NCBI RefSeq assembly: GCF_947179515.1
Contig: NC_067495.1
Coordinates: 68,652,698 to 68,716,697, forward strand
Source: Apodemus sylvaticus
Lineage: Eukaryota; Chordata; Mammalia; Rodentia; Muridae
Reading direction: 5' to 3'
Length of the DNA: 64,000 nt
Position numbers and translations under genes: made by a program. This document shows, piece by piece, positions 24,775 to 35,256 of the stretch. Within the stretch, counting starts at the first letter, position 1; every line of letters starts with the position of its first letter. The notes under the pieces were generated by a model. That model did no database searches and was not told the origin of the DNA. It saw only the letters and a program-made list of their open reading frames with translations.

Positions 24775-24818
24775 GAGAGAAAGAGAGAAAGAGAGAGGGG
24801 GGAGGGAGAGAGAGGGAA
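24702..24818. repeat. Compound (GT)n(GA)n microsatellite
   Basis: GT units run to 24724, then GA/GAAA units. Long low-complexity ORFs on both strands here are artefacts of the repeat. Confidence 0.97.
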
Positions 24819-24825
24819 TGTAGCC

Positions 24826-25140
24826 AAGCACGTGGTAGCATGTGCCTGCTAGTAAGGCCAAGGAATAAGGAACATTGAGTTTGACGCTCCCAGAGAATCA
24901 CAAATTCTTTATAGAAAATTACAAATTCATAAGCCAGCCTTGGCTAAATTATAAAACCTTGTATAATAATACCAACCCAATTAAAAAAAAATAACCATAA
25001 GGTAGGTCATACCTATAATCCCAGAATTTCTCAGGCTGAACAGGAGGTTGCTTCGAGTTTGAGGCAAGCCTGGACTACATAATGAGCTCCAGGTCAGCCT
25101 ACATAATAGTATGTGACTCTGTCTCAAACACAGTAACAAA
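24826..25140 (+). mobile_element. Two diverged B4/B1-like SINEs
   Basis: First at 24826-24960 (GCCAAGCACGTGGTAGCATG), second at 25003-25135 (GGTCATACCTATAATCCCAG). Confidence 0.55.
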
Positions 25141-25217
25141 ACAAAAAATACACAAGAGAGTAAAATCAAATCCATAGAAATGGATAAGTATATTAACAAT
25201 AATTAAAAAATAATTGT

Positions 25218-25362
25218 TGCCGGGCAATGGTGGTGAACGCCTTTAATCCCAGCACGTGGGAGGCAGAGGCAGGTGGATTTCTGAGTTCGAGACCAACCAG
25301 AGTGAGTTCCAGGATAGCCAGGGCTACACAGAGAAACCCTGACTCAAAAAACCAAAAAAGAA
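25218..25362 (+). mobile_element. B1 SINE with internal deletion
   Basis: Starts GCCGGGCAATGGTGGTGAAC. It lacks about 10 bp of the CCTGGTCTACAG block. Confidence 0.93.
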
Positions 25363-25364
25363 AA

Positions 25365-27028
25365 CATAAATAAAAATAATTGTTAAGGATTAAGTAAGCC
25401 TTACTGCTAATAAAAGTCTATTTTAAATCAACTCAATACTACTATCACATATTAAAACTATTTTAAATGATTTTAAGACTATAAACCCTCACACTGTCAC
25501 TAGATGCCCTTGGCATTAGACATTAGTACACATCTGGAGAGTGATCTTCAATATGGGGCAAAACCTAGAAAACTCATGAGCTACTTTGACCTCATTCATA
25601 AATCCATAAGTCCAGGAGACTTTTGGAGAAGAAGGCAGCAGAAAACGATCCCCTATTTATGCACAAATATTAGGGAAAGGTAAAATTAACTCACAATGAC
25701 CAACTGAAAATTTAAGACAAATAATACCTAAAATACAACTAATTCTTATTCTTACCATTACCATGATGGCTATTCAAAGAACACTAGTCATGCAAAAGTA
25801 CTGTCAGAAAAATATAAAACAAAAAATGGACATTGATCATAATTGTGTAAAGATTTGCCTTTACTGTTTAAGAAAATTACTAGAAAACCACATTTTAAAC
25901 TGTGTGGTGAGGAGACCATTATTAATTACTCGATTTTCTATCAAGTTTGTTTTATATATATAGTTTTAAGTTTCCTTTTGCCACTTGCTTAAAAGTGATC
26001 TACCTGCATACACATATATATAAACTGGAAAAGGAAAACAGTAAAAAACAATTGCCTATACACCCAGATATTAAAACTATGTTCAAACATGTATCAGTTA
26101 TTCAATGCTAACACATGTATTACTGAATACTTCAAATTTGCTTTCTGTGGAACAAGTAGAATTTATGTCTAGCAACAGAAAAAAGAACAACAAAACTTCG
26201 GCTGAAAGGTAATAACAGGTATTCAAAAATAATTTATACCCATCTGAGAAATTACCAATAACAATACTAGTGGTGGCATTCACTCATTAAAAGTAAACCA
26301 TGTTTGGATTTTCAAGCCATTAGGAAAATGTCAGTAGCCTCTGTAATAATGTGGCTTCACTTTTGTAATATAATACACAAAGTTTTCAAAATGAGTATCA
26401 CAGCAATTTTCTACTGACAATCAAACTTTCAATATTTTTTTTTATTTACTCTACCTTAGTCTACTACTCTTCCAACTTTTTGTGCACTTTGTGTGGTTTT
26501 CCTCATTTGGATCTCATTTGGAGGAAAGAGAGCTCAATTTAGGTTTTATTTTCCCTCCTTTTATCATACAACTCATTCTGTGGCTAAGAGTAGAATCTCT
26601 TTTTCCACATATAAAAGATCACCTTTTTGTCTCAGTGAAGAGCAGAAAGTGCACTTAAACATTGACAATTATATTTGCAGGAGAAACAAGAGTCAATCCA
26701 AGACTTAACTAAAGTATATTCTATTTTTTAAAAATTCCCATTGTTGTCTCCTAATCCCAAAATCCTGTTCACCTAATCCCAAAAGGTAATAATACATAGT
26801 TCTTGTTTAGTAAAAAATGTATTTGTACAAATGCCATTTACTGATGAATTAATTAGCTATTTTCTAAGATTGGATATATATAACAATATTTTTATTCAGC
26901 AGTCCATTATCTAAAGAAGACAAATTTAGAATTCACTCAGTAGTCCTTAGTATTTTTATTTGTGTAGTTTTCCTCACTTATGAGTCAGTTCCCCTTCTGA
27001 GTCCCTTCTCCCCTCCTCTCTAAAGAGA
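25365..27028. other. Unassigned intron 4 sequence, 1.7 kb
   Basis: AT-rich, repeat-poor DNA leading to the CpG island. No exon with splice borders was recognised. ORFs of 60-70 codons here have no family signature. Confidence 0.5.
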
Positions 27029-27041
27029 AAAAAAGAAAGAA

Positions 27042-27112
<71 letters not shown>

Positions 27113-27115
27113 CTA
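27029..27115. repeat. (GA)n tract upstream of exon 4
   Basis: Nearly pure GA for about 80 bp, in intron 4 at the border of the CpG island. Confidence 0.97.
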
Positions 27116-27577
27116 GGAAAAAAAAACACCCAAGCCTGGCCTCAGTTCCCGTATTTCAAGCCAGGACCAACCAGAAACCAGTTTTCTTCCACTAATCCGG
27201 AACTCCGGGCTGTTACCAACGCTGTCATTGGCCAGCGTCAGTCCTTGGTACGTGCCCCAAGATAACCCCCTGGTTTCTGTCCCTTATCCCCCTACAATGG
27301 GCCTTCTCCGATGTTTGTAACACAGTCATAATGCACAACACAGAACCTCTGAAAACCAACTCACATTCTTCAAAGTTTTGGGGTGAAAACAAGCAAGGCT
27401 AGAGGAGGGCAAGGTACCCTTTCCGACACGCTGGGAGGGGGAAGGGGCAGTCCTTCGAACACCGAACAGCAGGCTGGGGAGCTCTGAGAGCTGAAGGGCC
27501 AGGGGCGGGTTGGGGGCACAAGGTGGGGAGGGAGTGGAGAAAGAGTTGGGCTAAGTTGAAACGAAAAGTTTACTAAC

Positions 27578-27637
27578 CAGATCCTCGAAGCTTCTTCGGT
27601 GCTCTTTCCCTTCCCAGTCTAAGCGGCGCGGAATCAG
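27578..27637 (-). CDS. Brwd3: Brwd3 coding exon 4
   Basis: The 60-nt exon encodes LIPRRLDWEGKEHRRSFEDL, with acceptor CCCAG and donor GTTAGT. It is phase 0 at both ends, so it too can be skipped in frame. The RRLDWEG core is shared across the BRWD/PHIP family. It is the last exon inside the CpG island; the next intron (20160-27577) is 7.4 kb and repeat-rich. Confidence 0.93.
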
Positions 27638-28039
27638 CTGGGGGCCGGAGGAAAAGAAAAGGGGGGGAAGTGTGAAGGAAAAGCCTCTGCTCCTCAGCAG
27701 CAGCACCCAGCCTGGAGCCTAGTCCTAGACCCTTTAGCATTTTCATTTCTCCAGTCCCGACAGCTACTGCCGCCGTGCCGGGGGTTGGGGGTGGGGGGCA
27801 GGCCAAAGGGAAGGAAATCCTGAAAAAACACCTCCCGCAGGAATAAAAGGCTGCGAGTTTAGACCACTGCGTTGTCCGCCCCTTCTAAGCAGAGAACCCG
27901 GTTCACCCCAAATGACAACAGCCCCAAGTGTCCTGCTCGAAGGTTCCCTCCGGGCCCCTGCCCTCGGCCCCTGACCTACCTTACCCTTCCTCCAGGTTCT
28001 CCCCAGCCCTCCCCACCTCTTCCCAAAAGGGGTCCATAC

Positions 28040-28069
28040 CTGATGCTCTTCGAGCTCTTGCACTAGCAC
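28040..28069 (-). CDS. Brwd3: Brwd3 coding exon 3 (30-nt microexon)
   Basis: A 30-nt exon encodes VLVQELEEHQ, with acceptor CTCTTCTCCAG and donor GTATGG. Both borders are at codon boundaries, so inclusion or skipping keeps the frame. The ten residues continue the second helix of the LisH-like motif begun in exon 2. The exon is short enough that automated gene finders often miss it, but the family protein requires it between ...NKSAQ and LIPRRLDW.... Flanking introns are 199 and 402 bp. Confidence 0.92.
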
Positions 28070-28268
28070 CTGGAGAAGAGAGACACAGGGATGTGAGAAG
28101 ATTGGGGCGCCAACCCATTCCTCCCTCCCCACTTCCAACACAGCCGCTGACTGTAGGAGTAATCGCGGCCGGCCTTTCCCTCACCCTCCAACTGCACTGC
28201 TCACCCCGTGCCTCAATTTCCCCAATGGGACCATTCCCCAACACTCCCAGATATCCTTTCCCTCTCAC

Positions 28269-28327
28269 CTGAGCAGATTTGTTACAAGGTCCGGACTGCA
28301 AAAACCTTGCGATCAGGTAATACAGCT
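28269..28327 (-). CDS. Brwd3: Brwd3 coding exon 2 (LisH-like helix)
   Basis: The 59-nt exon follows a TTCTTTAG acceptor and ends at a GTGAGA donor. It completes Glu-11 and encodes LYYLIARFLQSGPCNKSAQ. The pattern of hydrophobic residues, then FLxxGxxxxA, resembles a LisH dimerisation motif. This segment is highly conserved among BRWD1, BRWD3 and PHIP. Intron 1 is only 133 bp, and the exon ends at a codon boundary. LisH membership is my reading of the pattern and has not been tested with a profile. Confidence 0.93.
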
Positions 28328-28460
28328 CTAAAGAAGGGGTGGGGGTGGGGGGAGAGACGTTGAGAGAGAGGCAAGGAAGAGAGATACAAGCTTTTTAAAA
28401 AAATTCTGACAGCAGTCGCGCAAAGCCCCCATCCCTTTAGCCCCTGGTTCAGCTACCCAC

Positions 28461-28491
28461 CGGCTTCGATCTGGGTAGGTGCCGCCGCCAT
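28461..28491 (-). CDS. Brwd3: Brwd3 coding exon 1 (start codon)
   Basis: Minus-strand ATG at 28491-28489 encodes MAAAPTQIEA plus the first base of a Glu codon. The start context is strong: A at -3 and G at +4. The donor is GTGGGT at 28460-28455, weaker than consensus at +3. The exon ends in phase 1, and the split Glu codon is completed exactly by exon 2. The start is the first methionine giving the family N terminus, and it sits in the GC-rich island expected for a 5' exon. The 5' UTR extends to higher coordinates, but its end cannot be read from sequence. Confidence 0.93.
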
Positions 28492-28558
28492 CCTTTTCCC
28501 GAGGGGGTTTGGGGGCTTCGCTCCGGAGGGCTGGCGGGGGCGGGTGGGGGCGCTGCCT

Positions 28559-28579
28559 CTATTGTGGTGAAGCCCCCAT
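28559..28579 (-). promoter_or_regulatory. Possible short upstream ORF in Brwd3 leader
   Basis: On the transcript strand an ATG at 28579-28577 opens six codons (MGASPQ) and stops at TAG 28561-28559, 67 nt before the main ATG. Its context is strong (A at -3, G at +4). An in-frame ATG also lies further up at 28642-28640. It matters only if transcription starts above these positions. Confidence 0.4.
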
Positions 28580-28877
28580 GCTTGGGAGTCCCGCCGCTTC
28601 CGCCGCACTCTTCGTCCCAGTTTCGGTCTCTCTCGGATTCATCGCATCACGTTTCGACCCATAGATATTCTAGCCCAAGAGCTGAGGAGGCGGAGGAGGA
28701 AGGAGAGCAAGAGAGAAGGAGAGGGAGGAGCTGAAGTAGCCGAGGGGTGGGCGGGGGAAAGGGGGGTGGAGTCATAGAAAGGGAGGGGGAGGAGAGGGAG
28801 CCCCTTGCAGAGCTCCAGGCTGGCCGCCAGGGGCACTAAGGCGGCCGCCTGGTTCCAGCCGCTTAAACCAGCCTGGG

Positions 28878-28890
28878 GTTGCCTAGTTAC
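28878..28890. promoter_or_regulatory. RFX X-box-like site
   Basis: GTTGCCTAGTTAC matches the recalled RFX dimer motif GTTGCCTAGCAAC at 11 of 13 positions. A further half-site, GGCAACC, lies at 28936-28942. Both are at the upstream edge of the CpG island. Function is inference. Confidence 0.3.
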
Positions 28891-28939
28891 TGCCCAGAGA
28901 ACAAGGAAGAGGCTCTAAAGGCAGGCAGACGCTCTGGCA

Positions 28940-30160
28940 ACCTTTGTCAAACTCTGTGGTGGTGTTGGCGTCCCAGAGCTCCGGAGTTGCTTACCCTTCC
29001 TGTGTAAGGGCAATCGGACCCTTTCCGGTGAGGGAACCCTTCTCCAGATGTGATCAAGAGAAACTTACGAGGAACTGACTTGATCTAGCTTACCTTGGGT
29101 CACCGAAAGGATTTGGTTTGTTTGTTTTTTCTCTACCCCAAGAAAAAGTCGCTAGCTACTACAAGGTTTTGTTTTCAAAGGAGAAACTTTCATTTAAGTA
29201 TTGTGCTTTCCTGATGACTGGAGCAAGGGAATAATATTCTTATAGAAAACTACTTAAAGTATCCCCCTCGATTCTGATAAACATTGGGGGCTAAGTTTAC
29301 ACTTTAACCACGAGGCTGTTTTCCCCTTCTGAAATGGTCAATAAGCTGTATCTTCTCCACTCCTGTAGGATAAGTTGGAACTATGTTTTGAAATTCTGCC
29401 AAAACATTTTTAAAGTTCTTAACTATTCATTGAAATTTGAATAGAAATGATAGTTTGGTTTGTCTTTGAAGTATTATTCTATGTATCTATCCAAAGCTCG
29501 CCTGGAATTCCATGTCAATTTTCCTGCCTCAGCTTCCCTGGTGTGCACATGGCAGGCATGAATCACCACTCCAGTTTACAAAGTCTTTTCCCACTGTTTT
29601 GAGACTACAATTGTTTTAATGTATAACTTTAACTCTTAGCACAGCTCTGACTTGCTGTTTTGGGTAGGTAAATCTTCAGTGATCAAAGGATTCATATAAT
29701 AATTGACAGTTGAGTAAACTGGTTTACTTCCCCAATTTCTCTTAACATCCTGTTCTCGGGATGTTACTTTGAACAGAATTCATAAAAACAAAACCTGAAG
29801 GGAAAACAAATACTCTTTGAATTGTATACATTATTTGCGTTGAAATACTCAAATTTGAAGGTTCACATAAATGTATGGCTATAGTGGGAGTTTGTTTTTT
29901 CTGACTCAGGGAGCACATTGGGCATAAAATTCAATTTCGTAAACATAAACTTAACATATCCCTAGTAACTCTTTTTGCCCATTTCTTCTATTCAGTAATT
30001 AATAACAACAGAAGAGAAGTGTAAAATGCTATGTGTATCTTTGGTATAATCAGTATATGAAAGAAATAGATAAAAGAAATATAAAACCTCAGGAAATCAT
30101 TGTAAGGTGCTTAGTGTAATAGTAATTTTTATAGTTCAATATAATATAATTAACAGCTAA
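28940..30160. other. Upstream flank of Brwd3, unassigned
   Basis: GC content falls off after about 29,050. There is a short (TTTG) run near 29,118 but no recognisable repeat. A divergent transcript from the island could start here, but no exon is evident. Confidence 0.5.
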
Positions 30161-30164
30161 GCTT

Positions 30165-30260
30165 TACCAAGCCATTATCACATATTTTACCTGCTGTAAC
30201 TCATTTAATCCTTACAGTGACCTAGGAGATAGTTTATATTTTTCTCAATCATACCAGTAT
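30165..30260 (+). mobile_element. MIR fragment
   Basis: AACTCATTTAATCCTTACAG is the MIR core motif. Old mammalian SINE. Confidence 0.6.
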
Positions 30261-30574
30261 TAAAAATGACTACTGTATGACTTCAAAGCATTTTTATAAA
30301 AGTCATGTGATAATATTTCTCTGTTGTATTCAAAAGGCAAGTGACATAATTATACCAGCGATCACTGAAACTGTAAATTTGGATGCAATTAAGAGAGAAA
30401 ACGCCACACATTCATAAAAATTTAAGGTAAGAAATTACCTTGTACAGGATTATTTTTAATTATGTATTTACTGTGTATATGCAGGGGCAGAGTCACCTGG
30501 CCTCAAAGTAAATAATTATGTTAATTGGAATTTGAAGTGATAAGGGATTAAGAGTAAAGAAAATACAGATTAAC

Positions 30575-30705
30575 CTCCTGTGGTCTGATAGAATCCTAAC
30601 ACTAGGGAGGCTGAGACAGAACTATCTTTAGTTTAGACTGGGATACACAGTTAATTCAAAGCTGGCCTGAGAAACAGTGACGCCCTGCTTAGAGAGATAA
30701 GGGGG
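30575..30705 (+). mobile_element. B4/B1-like SINE
   Basis: ACACTAGGGAGGCTGAGACA and AAAGCTGGCCTGAGAAACAG. Diverged. Confidence 0.5.
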
Positions 30706-30917
30706 ACTGGAAGGAGCACTCCATTAGTTTCTGGCACACACTACCCAATGATTCTAGTATCCGCTATGACAAAGTAAACTGATGCAAGGAAAAATATTTA
30801 AAGACAAAATCCGTTTCCACACAAAACCAGTCAGTAAGGGTAAATGTTGGAGATAATAATTAAGGAACTGATGAACTAGCAGGGATTTTCTGTACTAAGT
30901 ATGTAAGAAGTAAAAAA

Positions 30918-31072
30918 AAAAAAAAAATTTTTTTGAGACAGGGTTTCTCTGTGTAGCCCTGGCTGTCCTGGAACTCACTCTGTAGACCAGGCTGGCCTCG
31001 GAACTCAGAAATCTGCCTGCCTCTGCCTCCCAAGTGCTGGGATTAAAGGTGTGCACCACCACTGCCTGGCTG
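30918..31072 (-). mobile_element. B1 SINE, antisense
   Basis: GAGACAGGGTTTCTCTGTGT to CACCACCACTGCCTGGC, near consensus. An A15 run abuts the T-run of the tail. Confidence 0.95.
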
Positions 31073-31194
31073 AAAGAAGTTTTTTAAAATGTCTCTGTTC
31101 CCAGAAAATGTATTCATTCTTCAGAGCTAATGCTAATTAATAAAACACTTTGAAGTATTTTAGAACACAGAATCACAAGTATTAGTCTGTCCCC

Positions 31195-31204
31195 ATCCCC
31201 CCCC

Positions 31205-31254
<50 letters not shown>

Positions 31255-31380
31255 CTGTAGAGGTCAGAAGACAGCATTTGGGAGCTGTTTTTCTCCCTGC
31301 AGTATGTGGGTCCCAGAATTGAATCCAGATTGTCAGGCTTGGCAGCAAGTACCTTTACCCACTGAGTCATGTTGCTGTCT
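31195..31380 (-). mobile_element. (GT)n and antisense B2/B3-type SINE
   Basis: Poly-C, then (GT)n at 31207-31252, then AGGTCAGAAGACAGCATTTG and CACTGAGTCATGTTGCTGTC, the antisense tRNA-like head. Confidence 0.75.
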
Positions 31381-31411
31381 TTCTTTAACTTTTTTCAAAA
31401 CTTTGATTAGG

Positions 31412-31570
31412 GGCTAGGCAATGGTGGCACACTCCTTTAATCCCAGCACTTGAAAGGCAGAGGAAGGCAGATTTCTGAGTTCGAGGCCAGTCTGATCTAC
31501 ACAGTGAATTACAGGACAACCAGGGCTATACAGAGAAATCCTGTCTCAAAAAACCATTTTTTTTTTAATT
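31412..31570 (+). mobile_element. B1 SINE
   Basis: GCTAGGCAATGGTGGCACAC to CTGTCTCAAAAAACC. Confidence 0.93.
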
Positions 31571-31636
31571 AGGAAAGGAAGCAAGTTTTCATCTGTTACA
31601 GGGGGAAAAAATGGACTCAAGGAGAAAAGATAAGAA

Positions 31637-31985
31637 ATGTTGCCAGTCATTGTGGTGTGTTCTTATAACCCTAACACTTGAAAATTTGAGGCAGGAGAAT
31701 TAAGAGTTCAGTACCATCTTTGGCTACAGAGTGAGTTTTGAGACCAACCTGCCTACATGAAAATATCACAAGAAATAAGGAAAAGAAAAATAAGACAGTT
31801 GGCAAGTGTCTTGGTGGATAAAAGTGCTTCCCACCAAGCCTGACAACCTGGGGTCAGTCCCAGAACCGACCTGGTGAAGGAGAGAACTGACTCAAGTTCT
31901 CTGACCTCCACACTCTTGCCCTGGCATGCACTTACCACCCCCACACAAACAAACTTCACAAATGTAAAAAATGTTAATAAAAAAT
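31637..31985 (+). mobile_element. B4-like SINE then B2/B3-type SINE
   Basis: B4-like at 31637-31765. The tRNA-derived SINE at 31795-31985 has CTTCCCACCAAGCCTGACAA and a CACACAAACAAA tail. Confidence 0.65.
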
Positions 31986-31997
31986 GTTTACTTGGTA

Positions 31998-32530
31998 GCT
32001 GTATTAGCTTCCTGGGGCTACCATAACAACTTCTAATCCAGAGGGCTTAAGAAAGGAGTGGGTTGGTTTTTTACACATGAAAGCTAGAAATGTAAAATCA
32101 GCCTCTAGCAGAGTTTGTGCTCCCTCTAAATGCTCTGTAAAAGAATCCTTTTTACCTTTTCTAGCTTCCAATGGATCCTTAGCATTCTTTGGTTTGTTAA
32201 CAGCATACTTCCATTATCTACCTCCATGTTCAGATCACCTTTGTACATGTGGGGCCCAGTGTCAGATTTTACTGTATTGTGCACATACCTGATTCCAGGG
32301 ACCCACCCAGGGTCTCCAACATTTCGGGCAACTACTCTACAAGTTAATGTGCTTTGTTATGAGGACTGGAGTCATTAAATTTCAGGCCCACCCTACATCT
32401 AGAATGATCTCATCCTAATGCCATAATTATATCTACAAAGACCTTATTTCCAAGTAAGGTGATGTTCACTGGTACTGTGGTTAGAACATGAACATATTTC
32501 TGAGGGGTTACAATTGACTGAACTATCCAT
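31998..32530 (+). mobile_element. Old MaLR (MLT1-like) LTR
   Basis: GTATTAGCTTCCTGGGGCTA near the start; ACAAAGACCTTATTTCCAAG near the end. This is the layout of a diverged ERVL-MaLR solo LTR. It carries no viral genes. Two overlapping ORFs of 71-82 codons inside it have no coding signature. Confidence 0.6.
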
Positions 32531-32544
32531 TACTTTATTATCAT

Positions 32545-32885
32545 TCTTTATTTTTAAATAAATATTGTTTGCCATTATTGTATGGATGTGTGTATGATGT
32601 GTGTATGCGTGACTGTCCGAGGACAACTTTGTGACATCGGTTCTCTCCTTCCACTTTTCTGTGAATTCCAAGGATTGAATATATTGTCCTTTTAAAAAAT
32701 CACATTTGAGGATGATTAAGAGTATCTCTAGCAAAACTTGACAGCCTGAGTTGGATCCTCACATCCACAGAGGAGGAGAGAACCGATTCCTTTAAGTCAG
32801 CCTCTAACTTCAACATGTGCCATGATATTGAGCTGGTAGGAGTACACATGCAAAGGAAATAAACTGTAAACAGAATTAAAATCAC
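32545..32885. mobile_element. Inverted pair of B2/B3-type SINEs
   Basis: Antisense copy at 32555-32680 (GGTTCTCTCCTTCCACTTTT) and a plus-strand copy at 32705-32880 (GAGGAGAGAACCGATTCCTT). Confidence 0.6.
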
Positions 32886-33042
32886 ATTGCATGAGCCAAG
32901 GATAAGGTTCAGTTGATAGACTTCTTGGTTATAATGGAAGATAGTTTCTCAAATTTAAAAGTCATCTAAAGGAACAATCATAAGTCCCTTTATGTTTTGA
33001 ACATTTTATTTGAACAAGCAAAATATTAATTATTGATCTAAA

Positions 33043-33240
33043 GCAGTGCTTCTCTACCTGTGGGTTATGACCCCTTTGGAGGGGGTCACATATCAGATAT
33101 CCTGCATATTAGGTATTTCTGTTATAAACTGTAACCGTAGCAAAATTACGGTTATGTAGTAACAAAATAATGTTATGGTTGGAGGTCACCTCAACATCAG
33201 GCACTGTATTAGAGGTCACAGCATTAGGAAGGTTGACAGC
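33043..33240. mobile_element. URR1 hAT-Charlie element
   Basis: CAGTGCTTCTCTACCTG at the left and AGGAAGGTTGACAGCT at the right; GTTATGTAGTAACAAAATAA inside. Non-coding. Confidence 0.85.
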
Positions 33241-33860
33241 TAATAGAGATTATGTACTCTGAAAAACAAACAAAAGAAATAATAAAAACAAAAGAGAAAA
33301 AAATGGAAGGGGACTCTCAGCAGAAAAATAGGCAGCATTATATTCGCCACCATACATACATATAATGAAAGTGTTAGAAAGAAGAGTGAGAAGAAATATT
33401 TTGAAAATACATCATGACGATGATGCCTTTGTTTCAAAGTAAACATACAGGAAGCTCAGTGAACTACAAATATAAGCATTTAGTGGTGTCCACTAACCTA
33501 TTGAAAATCGAAAACAAATGAGTCATCACTAATCAATCAGATAGCATAGTCATTGTAACACAAGAAGGAAGGCACCATATACAAGAATCCTATGTTTAGT
33601 AAAGCTAACTTTGAAAAAAAAAAAGGTAAACCGCAGGTGTTTCCCCAATAAATAACAAATGGAACAATTTGTTGATAGCATAGCCGCATTACAAGAAAGA
33701 CTAAAGGAAGTTATTTTTCTAGGTGGAAACCAACAGAATCTAAAAGCATAAAAGTTCTGTCCCTTATTCATGACGAGTAAATTCCAGCCCCTCCAGTGGA
33801 TGCCTAAAAGCAATTCCAATATAGGCTATGATCTTCTTTTCAAGGGATATATAGTTTTTT
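33240..33860. other. Unassigned intergenic sequence
   Basis: No repeat family or gene recognised, except a short A-rich run. Confidence 0.45.
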
Positions 33861-33864
33861 TTAT

Positions 33865-34600
33865 ATATATATATTTTGAAACAAAGTCTTCTTGCATAGC
33901 CAGGCTCAAACATTAAGTCAGTCTGCTTCCACCTTCTGAGTACTAGAATTACAGGCATTTTCACTTTGAGATAGGAAGTACTTACCACCCACCATAGCAG
34001 TATCTTTTTCAGTATCTTTTTTGTCCAAAGTATGATAGCAAAAGGAACACCAATTTCTTAAAAAGGAACACATATTGTTCTCTTTTCTTTCTCCTACCTC
34101 CTTCTGTTTCAGCACTGGCAGTTGAATCTAAATCCATGCTCCTCCAAATACTAGGCAAGTACTCTAGTATTGATCTACATCTCTGCTTTTTGCTTTGTTT
34201 ATGGTTTTGTAAATTGTTCAGACAGGCCTTGAACTATCAGGGATTTTTGTTTATTACTTTGTTTCAGAAAGGGTCTCAAGTATCCCAGGCTGACCTTGAA
34301 CACACTATATATGGGGGGAAAGTAACCTTGAATTTCTGATTTTTTTTTCTGTTTCCATTTTCTAAGCAGTGCTGAGGAGACAGACAGGCATGTGTAGCCA
34401 CACCTGGGGAAGCTTTGGAATTTCAGTCTTTTGCCTCTATAGAAGCTGAGATTAGAAGCTTGCACCAACAGGCCCAGCTACAGGATTCATTCCTTATACA
34501 TTACATTTTTTTATTTGTATTTACTAAAATGGAGAGGCCAGAGGACAATTTTACAGTGTAGATTCTCTCCTTCCACCTTGTGAATTCCAAGCATCACACT
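33865..34600 (-). mobile_element. Cluster of diverged antisense SINE fragments
   Basis: B1/B4-like at 33865-33958 and about 34200-34470. A B2/B3-type piece at 34500-34600 has GATTCTCTCCTTCCACCTTG. Confidence 0.45.
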
Positions 34601-34602
34601 CA

Positions 34603-34755
34603 GGTGGAACAGTGGTGGTGCACGCCTTTAATCCCAGCACTTGGGAGGCAGAGACAGGTGGATCTCTGAGTTTGAGCCCAACCTAGTTTACATAGTGAGT
34701 TCCAGGACAGCCAGGGCTATACAGAGAAACCCTGTCTCGAAAAAAAAAAATGAAT
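34603..34755 (+). mobile_element. B1 SINE
   Basis: GTGGTGGTGCACGCCTTTAA to CCTGTCTCG plus A-tail. Confidence 0.94.
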
Positions 34756-35059
34756 CAAACTCAAATAAGGCTTATATAGCAAGAGTTTTACTCACCAAGC
34801 AGTCTCTATCAGCCATAGCAAACAGATTTAAGGGTTCTGCTTCTTTTAACAATGGAGTATTACCCCCAAAGAAGAACAAAATTACATTCAAGGAAGCAAT
34901 TGTAACTAGAGAGAGAAAGCAGAGCAACACGTGAAACATGACCAAGATGGTACCCAAACAGTAAAGATTTTGAAATTTGCAGTACCATCAAAAAGAATAA
35001 AATACTTAGGAATATGTTTTACAAAATAAATGCAGTACTAGTGCACTGAAAACTAAAGC

Positions 35060-35180
35060 AGCTGGCTGGTAATAGTGCATGCCTTTCAAGAGACAGAGGC
35101 AGGAGGATCTCTGTGAGCTCAAGACCTGCCTGGTCTACAGAGTGAGTTCCAGGACAGCCAGGGTTAGCCTGTCTCCAAAA
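35060..35180 (+). mobile_element. B1 SINE inside old L1
   Basis: AGCTGGCTGGTAATAGTGCA to CAGGGTTAGCCTGTCTCC; deleted copy. Confidence 0.85.
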
Positions 35181-35256
35181 TAATTAAAAATAATTTTAAA
35201 ATTTTAACAATTAAAAAGAAAGAGACAGAAAATTATAAACCCGTATTTAATGAAGT

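Larger units (their letters stand above)
27400..28900 (-). promoter_or_regulatory. Brwd3: Brwd3 CpG-island promoter and 5' UTR region
   Basis: This is the only long CpG- and GC-rich stretch outside the L1 5' UTR, and it contains exons 1-4. GC-box (Sp1-like) sequences are visible at 28536-28544 and 28747-28757. There is no TATA box near the start codon, consistent with dispersed CpG-island initiation. The 5' UTR probably begins in roughly 28.5-28.85 kb. Purine-rich repeats flank the start region (about 28.68-28.80 kb). The exact start site cannot be read. Confidence 0.85.

Noticed and set aside
24591..24901. Several overlapping ORFs rich in SerLeu or ArgGlu
   Set aside because: They are translations of the (GT)n(GA)n microsatellite.
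27573..28301. Long GC-rich ORFs on both strands around the CpG island
   Set aside because: They cross Brwd3 splice sites in the wrong frame and result from low stop-codon frequency in GC-rich DNA.
28823..28837. CTCF-like motif CCGCCAGGGGCAC
   Set aside because: It is one G shorter than the core consensus, so spacing is off; insufficient without occupancy data.
31998..32530. Processed pseudogene suspected from overlapping 71- and 82-codon frames
   Set aside because: Start and end landmarks fit a MaLR-type LTR better, and the frames match no protein I recognise.
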